Positions 17,614 to 25,836 of a stretch of 64,000 bases of DNA are shown here, piece after piece (the stretch's first letter is position 1; every line of letters begins with the position of its first letter). Source of the stretch: JAGVDM01 sp964642315 (GTDB taxonomy: Bacteria > Patescibacteriota > Gracilibacteria > Peribacterales > Peribacteraceae); assembly GCA_964642315.1 (NCBI GenBank), contig CAZXOG010000001.1, positions 1 through 64,000 of the forward strand. The letters run 5' to 3'. The notes under the pieces were generated by a model. That model worked only from the letters and a program-made list of their open reading frames with translations, was not told where the DNA came from and did no database searches. A program made the translations under genes and the position numbers.

Positions 17614-19743
17614 TCACAGACCGATCTCCGGTGCGATCTTCTGCATTGCCTGGAGCGTGATCGCGATGAATTCGTCGAGTGGAATGCCGAGGAGCGGTTC
17701 GCACTGCAGGATCTGCTCGCGCTTCACCTGTGCGGCAAAGCCCTTCTCCTTGAGCTTCTTCTTCACGCTCTTCACCTCGGTATCCGCGAGTTTCTTGTTC
17801 GGGCGGACCAACGCGACGGCGATGATGAAACCCGTGAGTTCGTCCGCGCAGTAGAGGCACCGGCGGAGCATGGAATCCAGAGGGTGAGCCCCCCCGTACT
17901 TCTCCGCGTAATGGGAGCGGATGTCCTCAAGGAGCTCCTGCGGGGCCCGGAGCGGCTTGAGGAGCTCTTCCAGTGTGGTGCCGCAGTGTGCCTCGATATC
18001 CTTTTCCAGATGGTCCCAATCGAGATCGTGGAGCATACCCGCCACCTTCCACGTCTGCGGATCGCCGCCGAAACGCTGCGCCAGCGCTTCCATCACCGCG
18101 CCCGTTGCCAGGAGGTGTTCGCGCGTCTTATCCACATGCTGCGTGAGCAGCGCGTGCGCTGCAGGGAGCAGATGGCCGTACTCAGCATGCTGCAGGAGGT
18201 GCGAGGGCGGAGGCAGCACTTCAGTCTGCCCCGGTTTCTGCGCATTCTGCACGTTCTCCCCCTTCCGAGCCTTCTCCATGTTCTCCACCGGTTTCATCAG
18301 CGGGAACAACACAACGTCGCGCAGGTTGCCCTGCTGCGTGAGGAGCGCCACGATGCGGTCTATGCCCATGCCCCAGCCGGAGCAGGGCGGGCAGCCGTAC
18401 TCCAAGGCCTTCACGTACTCGTCGTCCTTGCCGTGCGCCTCCGTATCCCCTCCGCGCTTCACGGCGGCCTGCTGTTCAAAGCGCTTCGCCTGGTCCACGG
18501 GATCAATGAGTTCCGAGTAGGCGTTCACGATTTCCCACCCGCCCACCACGAGCTGGAACCGGTCGGTGATCGTCGGATCATCGTCACTTAAGCGCGCGAG
18601 TGGGGAAAGATCCACGGGGTGCTGCGTGAGGAAGGTTGGCTGCACGATGCGCGGGCGGCTCACCTTCTTGTAGAGCTGGTCTATCAAATTCCCGCGCCCA
18701 AGCTTCTCCACGGGCACATCGAGCCGGATCTTTGCCTTACCCATGGCCGACCGCAGGCTGTCCGCATCCGGAGCCTCGGTCACATCGATGCCGCAGGCCG
18801 TGCGGATGGCATCCCGCACGCTCACGCGCGGCCACGGCGGGGAGAAATCCACCTCCACGAGTTTGCCCTCCCGGTCCGGGATTACTACGGTCGTCGTCCC
18901 CTTAAGCTCCCGGAGGATTGTCGAGAGCATTTCCTCGGTAAAGCGCATGTTCTCCTCGTAATCCCAGTATGCCGCGTAGTGCTCTGCCATCGTGAAATCC
19001 TGCAGGTGGCTGGGATCCAGGCCTTCATTGCGGAAACAGCGCGCCACCTCGAACACGCGGTCGAATCCGCCGATGAGGCACTCCTTGAGGAACGTCTCCG
19101 GTGCGATGCGGAGGAACATGTCGAGGTCGTACGCCTCGTGGTGGGTGCGGAACGGTTTGGCGATCGCGCCGGAGGCGGCGTTCACGAGCACAGGCGTTTC
19201 CACCTCCGTAAACCCGTGATCCCAGTAGAACTGGCGCAGCAGCCTGAGGAACCGGCTGCGGAGCTGGAACCGCTCGAACGTCTCCCGGTTGCTCATGAGA
19301 TCCAGGTACCGCTGGCGCCAGGCTGTTTCCTGGTTCGCGATGCCTTGCCATTTCTCCGGGGGCGGCCGGAGAGATTTGGTGAGCATTGTCCACGACCGCG
19401 CGAGCACAGTTGGTTCGCCTTTCTGCGTGTCGAAACGCTCGCCTGTGATGCCGAGAAAGTCGCCGAGGTCCGCGGTCTTGCGGATGCGGTCGTACTCCTC
19501 CGTGCCGAGGATGTCCTCCTTGAAGGCGATCTGCAGCCTGCCGGATTCATCCTGCAGTGTGGCAAAGGTCATTTTGCCCATCTCCCGCCACAACATGATT
19601 CGCCCCGCGATGGAGAGTTTCCTCTTTCCCGGCTTGAATTTGGCTGCAGCGGCCAGCGTGTGCGTGCGGGCGAATTTCGCCGCATACGGCACGCGCCCAG
19701 CCTGCCGAAGCGCCGTGATCTTCTGCAAACGTACGTCTTCCAT
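17614..19743 (-). CDS. lysS: Lysyl-tRNA synthetase (class II) fused to a C-terminal HD-superfamily hydrolase domain
   Basis: Residues 1-485 are a class II LysRS: an N-terminal OB-fold anticodon-binding domain (LSIAGRIMLWREMGKMTF), motif 1 near ETPVL, motif 2 (RCFRNEGLDPSHLQDFTMAE) and motif 3 (GWGMGIDRIVALL). It charges tRNA-Lys in the cytoplasm. Bacterial LysRS normally stops near residue 500; this one continues to 709. After a Lys/Gln/Pro linker, residues about 535-709 form an HD-type metal phosphohydrolase resembling the stand-alone COG2316 group. It has H543 (REHLL), the HD pair at 572-573 (MLHDLDWD), a CADELTGFI helix and KSVKKKLKEKGFA. The fusion is one uninterrupted frame. A TATGCT box 8 bases before the ATG supports the start. 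It converges on the DUF4215 gene with only 10 bp between. Confidence 0.93.
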   Translation of the reverse strand: MEDVRLQKITALRQAGRVPYAAKFARTHTLAAAAKFKPGKRKLSIAGRIMLWREMGKMTFATLQDESGRLQIAFKEDILGTEEYDRIRKTADLGDFLGITGERFDTQKGEPTVLARSWTMLTKSLRPPPEKWQGIANQETAWRQRYLDLMSNRETFERFQLRSRFLRLLRQFYWDHGFTEVETPVLVNAASGAIAKPFRTHHEAYDLDMFLRIAPETFLKECLIGGFDRVFEVARCFRNEGLDPSHLQDFTMAEHYAAYWDYEENMRFTEEMLSTILRELKGTTTVVIPDREGKLVEVDFSPPWPRVSVRDAIRTACGIDVTEAPDADSLRSAMGKAKIRLDVPVEKLGRGNLIDQLYKKVSRPRIVQPTFLTQHPVDLSPLARLSDDDPTITDRFQLVVGGWEIVNAYSELIDPVDQAKRFEQQAAVKRGGDTEAHGKDDEYVKALEYGCPPCSGWGMGIDRIVALLTQQGNLRDVVLFPLMKPVENMEKARKGENVQNAQKPGQTEVLPPPSHLLQHAEYGHLLPAAHALLTQHVDKTREHLLATGAVMEALAQRFGGDPQTWKVAGMLHDLDWDHLEKDIEAHCGTTLEELLKPLRAPQELLEDIRSHYAEKYGGAHPLDSMLRRCLYCADELTGFIIAVALVRPNKKLADTEVKSVKKKLKEKGFAAQVKREQILQCEPLLGIPLDEFIAITLQAMQKIAPEIGL

Positions 19744-19751
19744 GCGTCCTC

Positions 19752-19757
19752 AGCATA
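19752..19757 (-). promoter_or_regulatory. -10 box for lysS
   Basis: TATGCT on the minus strand ends 8 bases before the lysS ATG, in the leaderless arrangement seen for other genes here. Confidence 0.4.
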
Positions 19758-19862
19758 CCGCCTCGGCCGTCGGCGGGGAACATGTGTATGAATCAGCGGG
19801 TTTCCTGTAACCCAACTCACAGGAGATCGTAGGAGGTTCTGTATCTCTTCCCCCTATTCCGT

Positions 19863-19868
19863 ACGATG
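19863..19868 (+). promoter_or_regulatory. -10 box for the small gene at 19875
   Basis: TACGAT ends 6 bases before the ATG at 19875 and overlaps an in-frame upstream ATG at 19866. Confidence 0.35.
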
Positions 19869-19874
19869 AGCCCA

Positions 19875-20006
19875 ATGTTTCGCACAGCGTTCCTTGCCGG
19901 CCTCAGTATTTCCGTCGCCGCGTATGCCGTTACCGTCATTCGCCAGCGGCTCGCCCGTGCAACCGTTCAGGCTGAACGGCGTGCAGCGCGACGCGTGCGG
20001 CGGTAG
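19875..20006 (+). CDS. Putative 43-residue single-span membrane protein
   Basis: The frame encodes MFRTAFLAGLSISVAAYAV, a hydrophobic segment, followed by a very basic tail rich in Arg (VIRQRLARATVQAERRAARR) and a TAG stop. The layout is a classic small membrane protein with a positive cytoplasmic tail. A TACGAT box sits 6 bases before the ATG, as for other leaderless genes in the window, and the TAG stop lies within the -10 region of the CRP/FNR gene that follows. Homology is unknown, and the frame is short enough to arise by chance, so this is tentative. An in-frame ATG at 19866 would add three residues. Confidence 0.4.
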   Translation: MFRTAFLAGLSISVAAYAVTVIRQRLARATVQAERRAARRVRR

Positions 20007-20009
20007 AAT
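20004..20009 (+). promoter_or_regulatory. -10 box for the CRP/FNR-family gene
   Basis: TAGAAT lies 10 bases before the ATG at 20020 and overlaps another in-frame ATG at 20008. Confidence 0.35.
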
Positions 20010-20019
20010 GCTCCTCGTC

Positions 20020-20712
20020 ATGCCAAGACCGCCTCTCTGGTACCTGCAGAGCATGGAGCTCTTCGCCGGCGTAAGCGAGGAGGACATGCACCGGATGGTG
20101 AAGAACGTCGTCGATCGCGAGTACGAGCGGCAGGAATTCATCTATGTTCCCGGTGACCGCATAGAGAATGTCTACGTTCTCAAGGAGGGGGAGGTGACCC
20201 TCTACGAATCCCTGAGTGACGGCAAGCGGATCATCCTCGACGTGCTGAAGCCCGGAGCGGTCTTCGGGAACATCGGGTTCGATCCGAATGCGAACGAAGC
20301 CCACTTCGCGCAGGCGAGCGAGCGGACATACCTCTGCACGCTGCCGCACGACTACTTCCTGCAGATCCTCGCCCGCCGGCCGGATATCGCCCTGCGGGCG
20401 CTCAACGTTCTCACAAAGCGGCTCAGGCAGTACGAGTTGCAGATCCGGGCGCTCTCCGCCCTGCAGGCGCGCGACCGGATTCTCGCCACCGTGCGGCTGC
20501 TCAATGAGAAGGACGAGCAGAGCATCCTCCCCAAGATCCTGCGGCGGCCCACGCGGCTCACGCACGAGAAGCTCGGCAGCATGACGGGGCTCTCGCGCGA
20601 GACAGTCACCAAGCTCCTTGCCGAACTCAAGGCGGAGGGGCTCCTCGCGATCGAGGGAAAGATCATCCGCCTCACGGAGGCGGGGCAGCGTGCTGTGGCG
20701 ATGCTGGCATAG
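20020..20712 (+). CDS. CRP/FNR-family transcriptional regulator
   Basis: A protein of 230 residues, the usual length for the family. Residues about 8-125 form a cyclic-nucleotide-binding-type beta roll (LFAGVSEEDM, YVLKEGEVTLYESLSDGKRI, GAVFGNIGF). A dimerisation helix and a C-terminal winged helix follow, with the recognition region LTHEKLGSMTGLSRETVTKL (about 178-198). The classical cAMP-binding RxS pocket is not evident and no Fe-S Cys cluster is present, so the ligand is unknown; it may bind another small molecule or none. The frame extends upstream to 19894, but that part overlaps a small gene on the same strand and lacks protein character. The start at 20020 gives MPRPPLWYLQ directly before the domain; 20008 is an alternative. 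It probably acts as an activator or repressor in the cytoplasm. Confidence 0.88.
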   Translation: MPRPPLWYLQSMELFAGVSEEDMHRMVKNVVDREYERQEFIYVPGDRIENVYVLKEGEVTLYESLSDGKRIILDVLKPGAVFGNIGFDPNANEAHFAQASERTYLCTLPHDYFLQILARRPDIALRALNVLTKRLRQYELQIRALSALQARDRILATVRLLNEKDEQSILPKILRRPTRLTHEKLGSMTGLSRETVTKLLAELKAEGLLAIEGKIIRLTEAGQRAVAMLA

Positions 20713-20749
20713 GTGCGGAAAAGAAACCGAAGTTCGCTATCCCTTGTGC

Positions 20750-20777
20750 TTGCGGCCGAATAATGGGCGGGTATAGT
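20750..20777 (+). promoter_or_regulatory. Promoter for the sigma-factor gene
   Basis: TTGCGG, 16 bases, TATAGT. The start codon at 20803 follows 25 bases after the -10. Confidence 0.5.
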
Positions 20778-20802
20778 CGACGAAATTTCGATTTGTGCTC
20801 TC

Positions 20803-22962
20803 ATGCGCGACAAGATGGTCAATCGGCTGGAACTGCGCGAGCAGGAATATGTGGAGGGGAATGGGCACCCGTTCTCCTGGCGCATGGCGACGACGGAACA
20901 GAAGCTTGCTGCTGTTCGTGAAGTAGAAGCACAAATGGCCGCATTCGGTCGCCGTCTGAACGATGTGCTCGAGGAGATGAGGCTTGAGAGGCATCAGTTC
21001 TTTAGCTGGCGCCAGGAGCGGAACCGTCTGGAGGGACTGGCACGACATAACGGCGTTCCTCATGCGGCTGGCACCGGCAATGCATCGGTGCGGGATCGCG
21101 TGCAAGGGTTGCTTGCGGACTATGGGACATCATTTTCCCTGCAGGAGCGTGATGATCTGCTGCGGGAAGTACGGCAGTCCGCCGGCGATGACAGCGCGGC
21201 ACTTGAGCGTGAGTTGCAGGCGCTTGGTCTCCCGCGGGTTGTATACGAGGCCTGGTCGCAGGATGAGAGGGATCGGGAGCGATACCGGGCGCGTGAGCGG
21301 GCAGAACAGGGGCAGATGCGCCAAGCCCTGGCACCGGTAAAGTTGCAGCAGGATGAGCTTCCACCCGCATCGCCTATGCTCTTTGTGGAGCGCCATGAGA
21401 AGACGCTGCGCCGTCGCCTGTCAGTGCCCACGACACCGGAGCAGCGCCTGCGTATTCTCGCTTGCATTGATGGTGACGACGGCAGACGGAGGAAGAAGTG
21501 GATGCGGCGCCTCAATATCACCCCAGTCACGGTGGCCGCATGGCGCATGACGGCGGAACGCGACCGGTCCGCTCTTGGGCGGGATTGGCAGGTACCGCTC
21601 ATGGAAGCGGAGAGCGCCTTCAAAGCGATCCCGGATGTTGTCCGTATTCTGGAAGACGGAGTGTATGCCGATGATGTAGTGAGCAGGGAGCGTACAGAGC
21701 AGGTTCTGCAGCAGATAGAAATCGGCATTGCCGCGCAGCTCCGTGCCAAAGGCATGCCGGAAGACACCTACAGACGATGGATGGAAATGCCGACGAGCAT
21801 GTCCATTCCACTTATCGATGCACTGCAGACCGCAAAACCTGTCCGGGTGGAATATGTGAGCGAGCACGGAGTGAAGATGCACACTGAACGTCCGCTCAAC
21901 GAAGCGGAGGGCCGGGAGTTACTCCTGCACATCCGTGAGTGGGTGCGTGAGCAGCTCACTGCGAATTACCTCGATCAACGCGTGCACGGGGATTGGGTGC
22001 GCTACCAACGGGGGCTCCGCGTGCGCTCAGGGCATGCCGAAGTGGCGGAAGAAACACCCATGCAGTCCCCGTTATCACCATGCGAAGTTCGCTCATCCGG
22101 GCGTGCCCGGAGGTACGGCGACGCCGAAGCCCTGTGGGCAGAATTCAAGGCAACAGGGAACAACGCTCTCCGTAACCGGCTTGTGGAGATATATCTGCCG
22201 TTGGTCAAATACAACGGGCAGCGGATCTGGGCCCGGCTCCCGGAGGGCGTGGAGCTGGATGATCTTGTTTCGGCGGGAGTCTTCGGGTTGATGGATGCCA
22301 TCGATGCTTTCGATCTCTCGCGCGGCGTAAAGTTTGAAACCTACTGCGTTCCGCGGATCCGTGGTGCCATGCTCGACGAATTGCGCACCATGGACTGGGT
22401 ACCGCGTCTTGTTCGGGCACAGGTGAGCAGGCTGACGAACGCAATCCGTGCGCTGGAACCGACGGATGGCGCATCGCCTTCCGTTGAGCGTCTCGCGCAG
22501 TACATGGGCATACCTATCGCCGAAGTGGAGAAGCTCCTCATCGAGGCGAATACGACGCAGCTCGTGAGTCTCTCGAAGAAATGGTACGAGACCGATAGTT
22601 ACAAAGATGTTGAGGAGATCCACATTCTCGTTGATGAGAAGGAAGATGATCCGGGTGATCTGGCAGAAAGCAGAGAATTCACGGAGGATGCAATGGAATA
22701 CGCACTGCGCGGTTTCTCCGGATTAATCCGTGATATCTTCATCCTCTACCATATCGAGGGGTACACGATGAAACAGATCGGGGATGCCTCCGGTCTCTCG
22801 GAATCACGAATTTCACAAATGCACAGTCAGTATGAGCCGCAGTTCAAACAGCGGCTGGAGTTGCGCCTTCAGCGCAAGGATCCGCGGTTCCCGGGAGAGT
22901 GGGATACACCGCCTACTCGCATCCCCCGAACCAGCAGAAGAGCTTGCGCACTGGCTCGATGA
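20803..22962 (+). CDS. FliA/WhiG-like sigma factor with a ~430-residue N-terminal extension
   Basis: Of 719 residues, about 440-700 are a sigma-70 family protein of the FliA/WhiG/SigB type: region 2 (NRLVEIYLPLVKYNGQRI, DLVSAGVFGLMDAIDAFD, KFETYCVPRIRGAMLDELR), region 3, and region 4 with its helix-turn-helix (YTMKQIGDASGLSESRISQM). It should direct RNA polymerase to an alternative promoter set. The first 430 residues are not a known sigma region. They contain three spaced, related elements resembling transposase-type helix-turn-helix motifs: LGLPRVVYEAW, LNITPVTVAAW and KGMPEDTYRRW. The first two are preceded by similar RxxxL...GDD segments. Usual family members have about 240-300 residues. 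The 3' end overlaps the convergent gene at 22913 by 50 bp. A TTGCGG/TATAGT promoter precedes it. Confidence 0.88.
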   Translation: MRDKMVNRLELREQEYVEGNGHPFSWRMATTEQKLAAVREVEAQMAAFGRRLNDVLEEMRLERHQFFSWRQERNRLEGLARHNGVPHAAGTGNASVRDRVQGLLADYGTSFSLQERDDLLREVRQSAGDDSAALERELQALGLPRVVYEAWSQDERDRERYRARERAEQGQMRQALAPVKLQQDELPPASPMLFVERHEKTLRRRLSVPTTPEQRLRILACIDGDDGRRRKKWMRRLNITPVTVAAWRMTAERDRSALGRDWQVPLMEAESAFKAIPDVVRILEDGVYADDVVSRERTEQVLQQIEIGIAAQLRAKGMPEDTYRRWMEMPTSMSIPLIDALQTAKPVRVEYVSEHGVKMHTERPLNEAEGRELLLHIREWVREQLTANYLDQRVHGDWVRYQRGLRVRSGHAEVAEETPMQSPLSPCEVRSSGRARRYGDAEALWAEFKATGNNALRNRLVEIYLPLVKYNGQRIWARLPEGVELDDLVSAGVFGLMDAIDAFDLSRGVKFETYCVPRIRGAMLDELRTMDWVPRLVRAQVSRLTNAIRALEPTDGASPSVERLAQYMGIPIAEVEKLLIEANTTQLVSLSKKWYETDSYKDVEEIHILVDEKEDDPGDLAESREFTEDAMEYALRGFSGLIRDIFILYHIEGYTMKQIGDASGLSESRISQMHSQYEPQFKQRLELRLQRKDPRFPGEWDTPPTRIPRTSRRACALAR

Positions 22963-23347
22963 AGATCGTATCGACGGAGTAGAGGAAGGCATCGCCGATA
23001 CTCTGGAAGAATCCGCGAGGCTCCTCCTCCGGCTCTAATGGAGCGGGGCTCGGCTGAGGGATTTCTTCCGGCTCCTCGGATTCCTCCGGTGCCTGCAGTA
23101 CTTCCTCCACGATTGGTTCTTCTTCCTGCGCCTGCGGCGCCGCCGGGGGCGGGGCAACATCAGTGATGGGAGTTGGTGCGGGTTTCTCAGGTTCGGGTTC
23201 CTGTTCTGCCGCGGGTTCCGTGCAGCGCCCGGGGATCACGCCGTCGAGCACCGAGCTGCATACTTGGGGTGCGGCGCAGTCGCTTGGCGAGTAGCACGTG
23301 GCCTGTGCCCATGCGGCGACGGGGATGAGCAGAGCAGCGATATCCAT
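22913..23347 (-). CDS. Small secreted protein with Pro/Glu-rich middle and hydrophobic C-terminal segment
   Basis: Starting from the ATG at 23347, the 144 residues begin with a hydrophobic signal-like segment (MDIAALLIPVAAWAQA). A short Cys motif follows (TCYSPSDCAAPQVC, with another Cys at GRC), then about 70 residues rich in Pro and Glu. The C-terminal stretch is hydrophobic/amphipathic (PRGFFQSIGDAFLYSVDTIF) and ends in CWFGGCE. The transition EEPRGFF resembles EEPTGFL at the end of the first gene in the window, suggesting a shared membrane-associating tail. An upstream in-frame start adds 27 residues that lack signal-peptide character. TACACT at 23371-23376 on this strand could be its -10. 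It is probably extracytoplasmic; function unknown. Confidence 0.6.
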   Translation of the reverse strand: MDIAALLIPVAAWAQATCYSPSDCAAPQVCSSVLDGVIPGRCTEPAAEQEPEPEKPAPTPITDVAPPPAAPQAQEEEPIVEEVLQAPEESEEPEEIPQPSPAPLEPEEEPRGFFQSIGDAFLYSVDTIFIEPVRKLFCWFGGCE

Positions 23348-23419
23348 GGAGCAAGGGGGAATGTGAGGCCAGTGTATCGTTTCTTGGGCGAGGGAACGCC
23401 ATGATCCGCTGGTGAATAA

Positions 23420-23447
23420 TTGACACATATAATATTGAGTATATAAA
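23420..23447 (+). promoter_or_regulatory. AT-rich promoter for the TraB-family gene
   Basis: TTGACA (23420-23425), 16 bases, TATAAA (23442-23447), in the most AT-rich stretch of the neighbourhood. The ATG lies 10 bases after the -10, implying a leader of only a few bases. This is the closest match to the sigma-70 consensus that I found. Confidence 0.6.
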
Positions 23448-23457
23448 TATAAATTGT

Positions 23458-24249
23458 ATGGGCACAGTTGAACTCCTTGGCGTGAGCCACTTTGATCTTG
23501 CAGCGGAAGAGCGGGTCAAGTGCTCGCTAGAAGCCATTGATCCATCCGTAGTTACTGTTGAATTGTGCGAGAATGAGGCGCAGCTCCTGCGTCAACACGC
23601 GGATTTGATAGGTGGATGTCCTCCGGATATTCAGGAATGGTTGGCGGCAATGCCCAGTGATATCCAGGGAGTCGTGCAACGGCTCGTACGGCATCAGGGG
23701 AGTGAATTCATCGCCGCAGAGGATTTTGCACGCGATCGGGCTCTTCCTTTCCACGAGATTGATGCTCTGTGGGCGATGGACACCATCCGGTGTTCTATGG
23801 TTGATAGTGTGAGGACAATCATGCGAACGTGGGGCCGGGAACGGTTCATCCAATCGCTGCAAGGGTGGAGTCAGGAAAAGTCACAGAGATCATCAGATAC
23901 CCTCTATGCAATTTTTGCCGACGCTCACCGGAAACCGGATATTGAGCGAGATACGCGATGGATCGACGAGAGCAATAGCCGTGGCATATTTGCATTGGAC
24001 CGTGATGAGATGCCTGCAGCACGGCTCGCACAGCTCGCGCAGGAGGCGAAAGGGAAAATCGCGCACGTATGTGGAGCGATACATACTCTGGACGATACGA
24101 GACAGCAAACGCTTTATTCCAAACTCCGCGGGAGAGGGATACCTGTACATCGGGGGATCATTGCAAAAGAAGCAGAATTGCCGACAGGCATAGAAGATCT
24201 GCAAAAAATCTTCCGTGATGTGTTGACTGCCATGCGTGGCGGTCTCTAA
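23458..24249 (+). CDS. TraB/PrgY-family protein
   Basis: The 263-residue soluble protein opens with LLGVSHFDLAAEERVKCSLE followed by VVTVELCENEAQLL. This matches the TraB/PrgY pattern G-x-x-H-x-S...V...I...P..V.VELC..R. Near the C-terminus, RDEMPAARLAQLAQEAKGKI followed by AHVCGAIHTLDD corresponds to the conserved 'RD..MA..I......VVGAGH..GI' region. PrgY proteins bind or inhibit pheromone peptides in enterococci, and other members may be metal-dependent hydrolases; the activity here is unknown. There is no signal peptide and no transmembrane C-terminus. The gene is probably monocistronic: it has its own strong promoter and is followed by a hairpin. Confidence 0.65.
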   Translation: MGTVELLGVSHFDLAAEERVKCSLEAIDPSVVTVELCENEAQLLRQHADLIGGCPPDIQEWLAAMPSDIQGVVQRLVRHQGSEFIAAEDFARDRALPFHEIDALWAMDTIRCSMVDSVRTIMRTWGRERFIQSLQGWSQEKSQRSSDTLYAIFADAHRKPDIERDTRWIDESNSRGIFALDRDEMPAARLAQLAQEAKGKIAHVCGAIHTLDDTRQQTLYSKLRGRGIPVHRGIIAKEAELPTGIEDLQKIFRDVLTAMRGGL

Positions 24250-24266
24250 GATCCCCCCGCTTTCAT

Positions 24267-24284
24267 CCTGCGAACGATCGCAGG
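24267..24284 (+). terminator. Hairpin between the TraB-family gene and the ribosomal cluster
   Basis: CCTGCGA and TCGCAGG form a 7-bp stem with a 4-base loop 17 bases after the stop. The trailing sequence has scattered T but no clean T-run. Confidence 0.4.
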
Positions 24285-24352
24285 GTGGCTTGTGTTCTAG
24301 CGCGCCTTCCCAGAGAAAAGAAGAAGCGTGCCAGAGGAACCTCCAAGTATCT

Positions 24353-25066
24353 ATGCAGGGTCTCATCGCCAAAAAAGTCGGCATGTCACGCGTGTTCCTG
24401 GAGAACGGGGATGCAGTGCCCGTGACCTACCTTAAGGTGGAGCCGAATACCGTTGTGCGCCTCAAGGTGCGCGCGAAGGACGGCTACGATGCCGTGGTGC
24501 TTGGTGTGGATGAGCGCCACTGGAAGAGCCGCAAGGGCAAGGAGCAGGTTCGCTTCCGCACGCAGAAGGAATGGCAGGTGGAGAAACTGGACGGATTCGC
24601 CCAGGGCGTGGTGGTTACCGCAAAACTCCTGCCGAAGGATACCGTGGTCACGGTCGTCGGTGTTTCCAAGGGGAAGGGGTTCCAGGGGGGCATGAAGCGC
24701 CATCACTTCGCTGGAGGCCCGGGCAGCCATGGCTCCCACTTCACCCGCGAGCCGGGTTCCGTGGGCATGCGTGAAATGCCTGGCCGCATCCACAAAGGCA
24801 AGCGCATGGCCGGCCGCATGGGTGGCGACAGGGTTACCGTTGCCAACCGTCCGGTGCTCGTCTGCGATGCGGAGGGGGGAGTGGTGGCGGTGAAAGGGCC
24901 GGTGCCGGGGCAGAACGGTGCAACCGTGTACCTCACGGTTGAGCAGTGGCCGGACGGGTTTGATCCCGCCACGGTGTTCACGGCAGAAAAGACGAAGGAA
25001 ACAGCTGCACCCGCGGCTGAAACACCCCAGAATACCGAGCAGCAATCCGCTTCCAACGACCAGTGA
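24353..25066 (+). CDS. rplC: Large ribosomal subunit protein uL3
   Basis: This is the first gene of the ribosomal cluster; no rpsJ (uS10) precedes it. The 237 residues begin MQGLIAKKVGMSRVF and contain the uL3 signature around SKGKGFQGGMKRHHFAGGPG and the basic loop PGRIHKGKRMAGRMGG that reaches the peptidyl transferase centre. It nucleates 50S assembly. About 30 extra residues rich in Ala, Glu and Gln form a C-terminal tail. The open frame extends upstream to 24236, but the conserved N-terminus fixes the ATG at 24353. No Shine-Dalgarno sequence is evident. Its stop overlaps the rplD start (TGATG). Confidence 0.97.
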   Translation: MQGLIAKKVGMSRVFLENGDAVPVTYLKVEPNTVVRLKVRAKDGYDAVVLGVDERHWKSRKGKEQVRFRTQKEWQVEKLDGFAQGVVVTAKLLPKDTVVTVVGVSKGKGFQGGMKRHHFAGGPGSHGSHFTREPGSVGMREMPGRIHKGKRMAGRMGGDRVTVANRPVLVCDAEGGVVAVKGPVPGQNGATVYLTVEQWPDGFDPATVFTAEKTKETAAPAAETPQNTEQQSASNDQ

Positions 25067-25836
25067 TGCAGATCGACGTCTACACATCGAGCGGCGCGAA
25101 GAAAGGGACGGCAGAATTGCCGGCCACCCTCTTTGAAGCTCCGCTGAACCGCGGGCTCATGCACCAGGCCGTGGTGATGCAGCAGGCAAACCGCCGCAGG
25201 CCGGTTGCCGTCGTGAAGACCCGTGGCGAGGTGGTGGGGTCCACGCGGAAAATCTTCCAGCAGAAGGGCACTGGCCGCGCGCGCCGCGGCCCGGTCCGCT
25301 CGCCGGTCATGAAGGGCGGCGGCAAGGCGTTCGGCCCGCGTCCGGAGCGCAACTACGTGCAGCGCATGCCGCGCAAGATGCGCCATGCCGCTCTGCGCGC
25401 CTGCCTCTCGTTCCAGGCGAAGCACGGTGCGATCGTCGGCCTGGAGGGATACCCGGCTGAGGTGAAGACGAAGAGCGCCGTAGCGCTCCTGCAGAAGCTC
25501 CCGGTGCAGTATGGTCGCCGCATCCTTATCGTAACGCCGGCCGTGCACGAGCAGCTCAAATTATCCGTGCGCAACATCCCGAACGTGTCGGTGATCACCG
25601 CCGCGTACTTAAGTCCGGAGGATGTGCTCGCGGCGCGTCATATCGTCTTCTTCGTCGAGGCAATAGCAAAGGCGGAGGAGGTGTTCTGCAAGAAGGGGGG
25701 TACGGCGCATGTGCGGAAGGAAAAGGAGGTGCAGAAGGGCACAGTGGATGCTTCTGAGCCAGCTGCCAAGAAGCCTGTCGCCAAGAAGAAAGCTGCGCCG
25801 AAGGCAGCGAAGAAGAAATCCTCTCCATCCAAGTAA
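25066..25836 (+). CDS. rplD: Large ribosomal subunit protein uL4
   Basis: The 256-residue protein contains the uL4 core: QKGTGRARRGPVRSP is the loop that lines the exit tunnel, and NVSVITAAYLSPEDVLAARH is the conserved C-terminal fold. In other bacteria uL4 also autoregulates its operon; whether that happens here cannot be seen. After residue about 215 comes a Lys/Ala-rich tail (AAKKPVAKKKAAPKAAKKK) not found in typical 200-residue homologues. The ATG overlaps the uL3 stop codon by one base, indicating coupled translation. Confidence 0.97.
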   Translation: MQIDVYTSSGAKKGTAELPATLFEAPLNRGLMHQAVVMQQANRRRPVAVVKTRGEVVGSTRKIFQQKGTGRARRGPVRSPVMKGGGKAFGPRPERNYVQRMPRKMRHAALRACLSFQAKHGAIVGLEGYPAEVKTKSAVALLQKLPVQYGRRILIVTPAVHEQLKLSVRNIPNVSVITAAYLSPEDVLAARHIVFFVEAIAKAEEVFCKKGGTAHVRKEKEVQKGTVDASEPAAKKPVAKKKAAPKAAKKKSSPSK

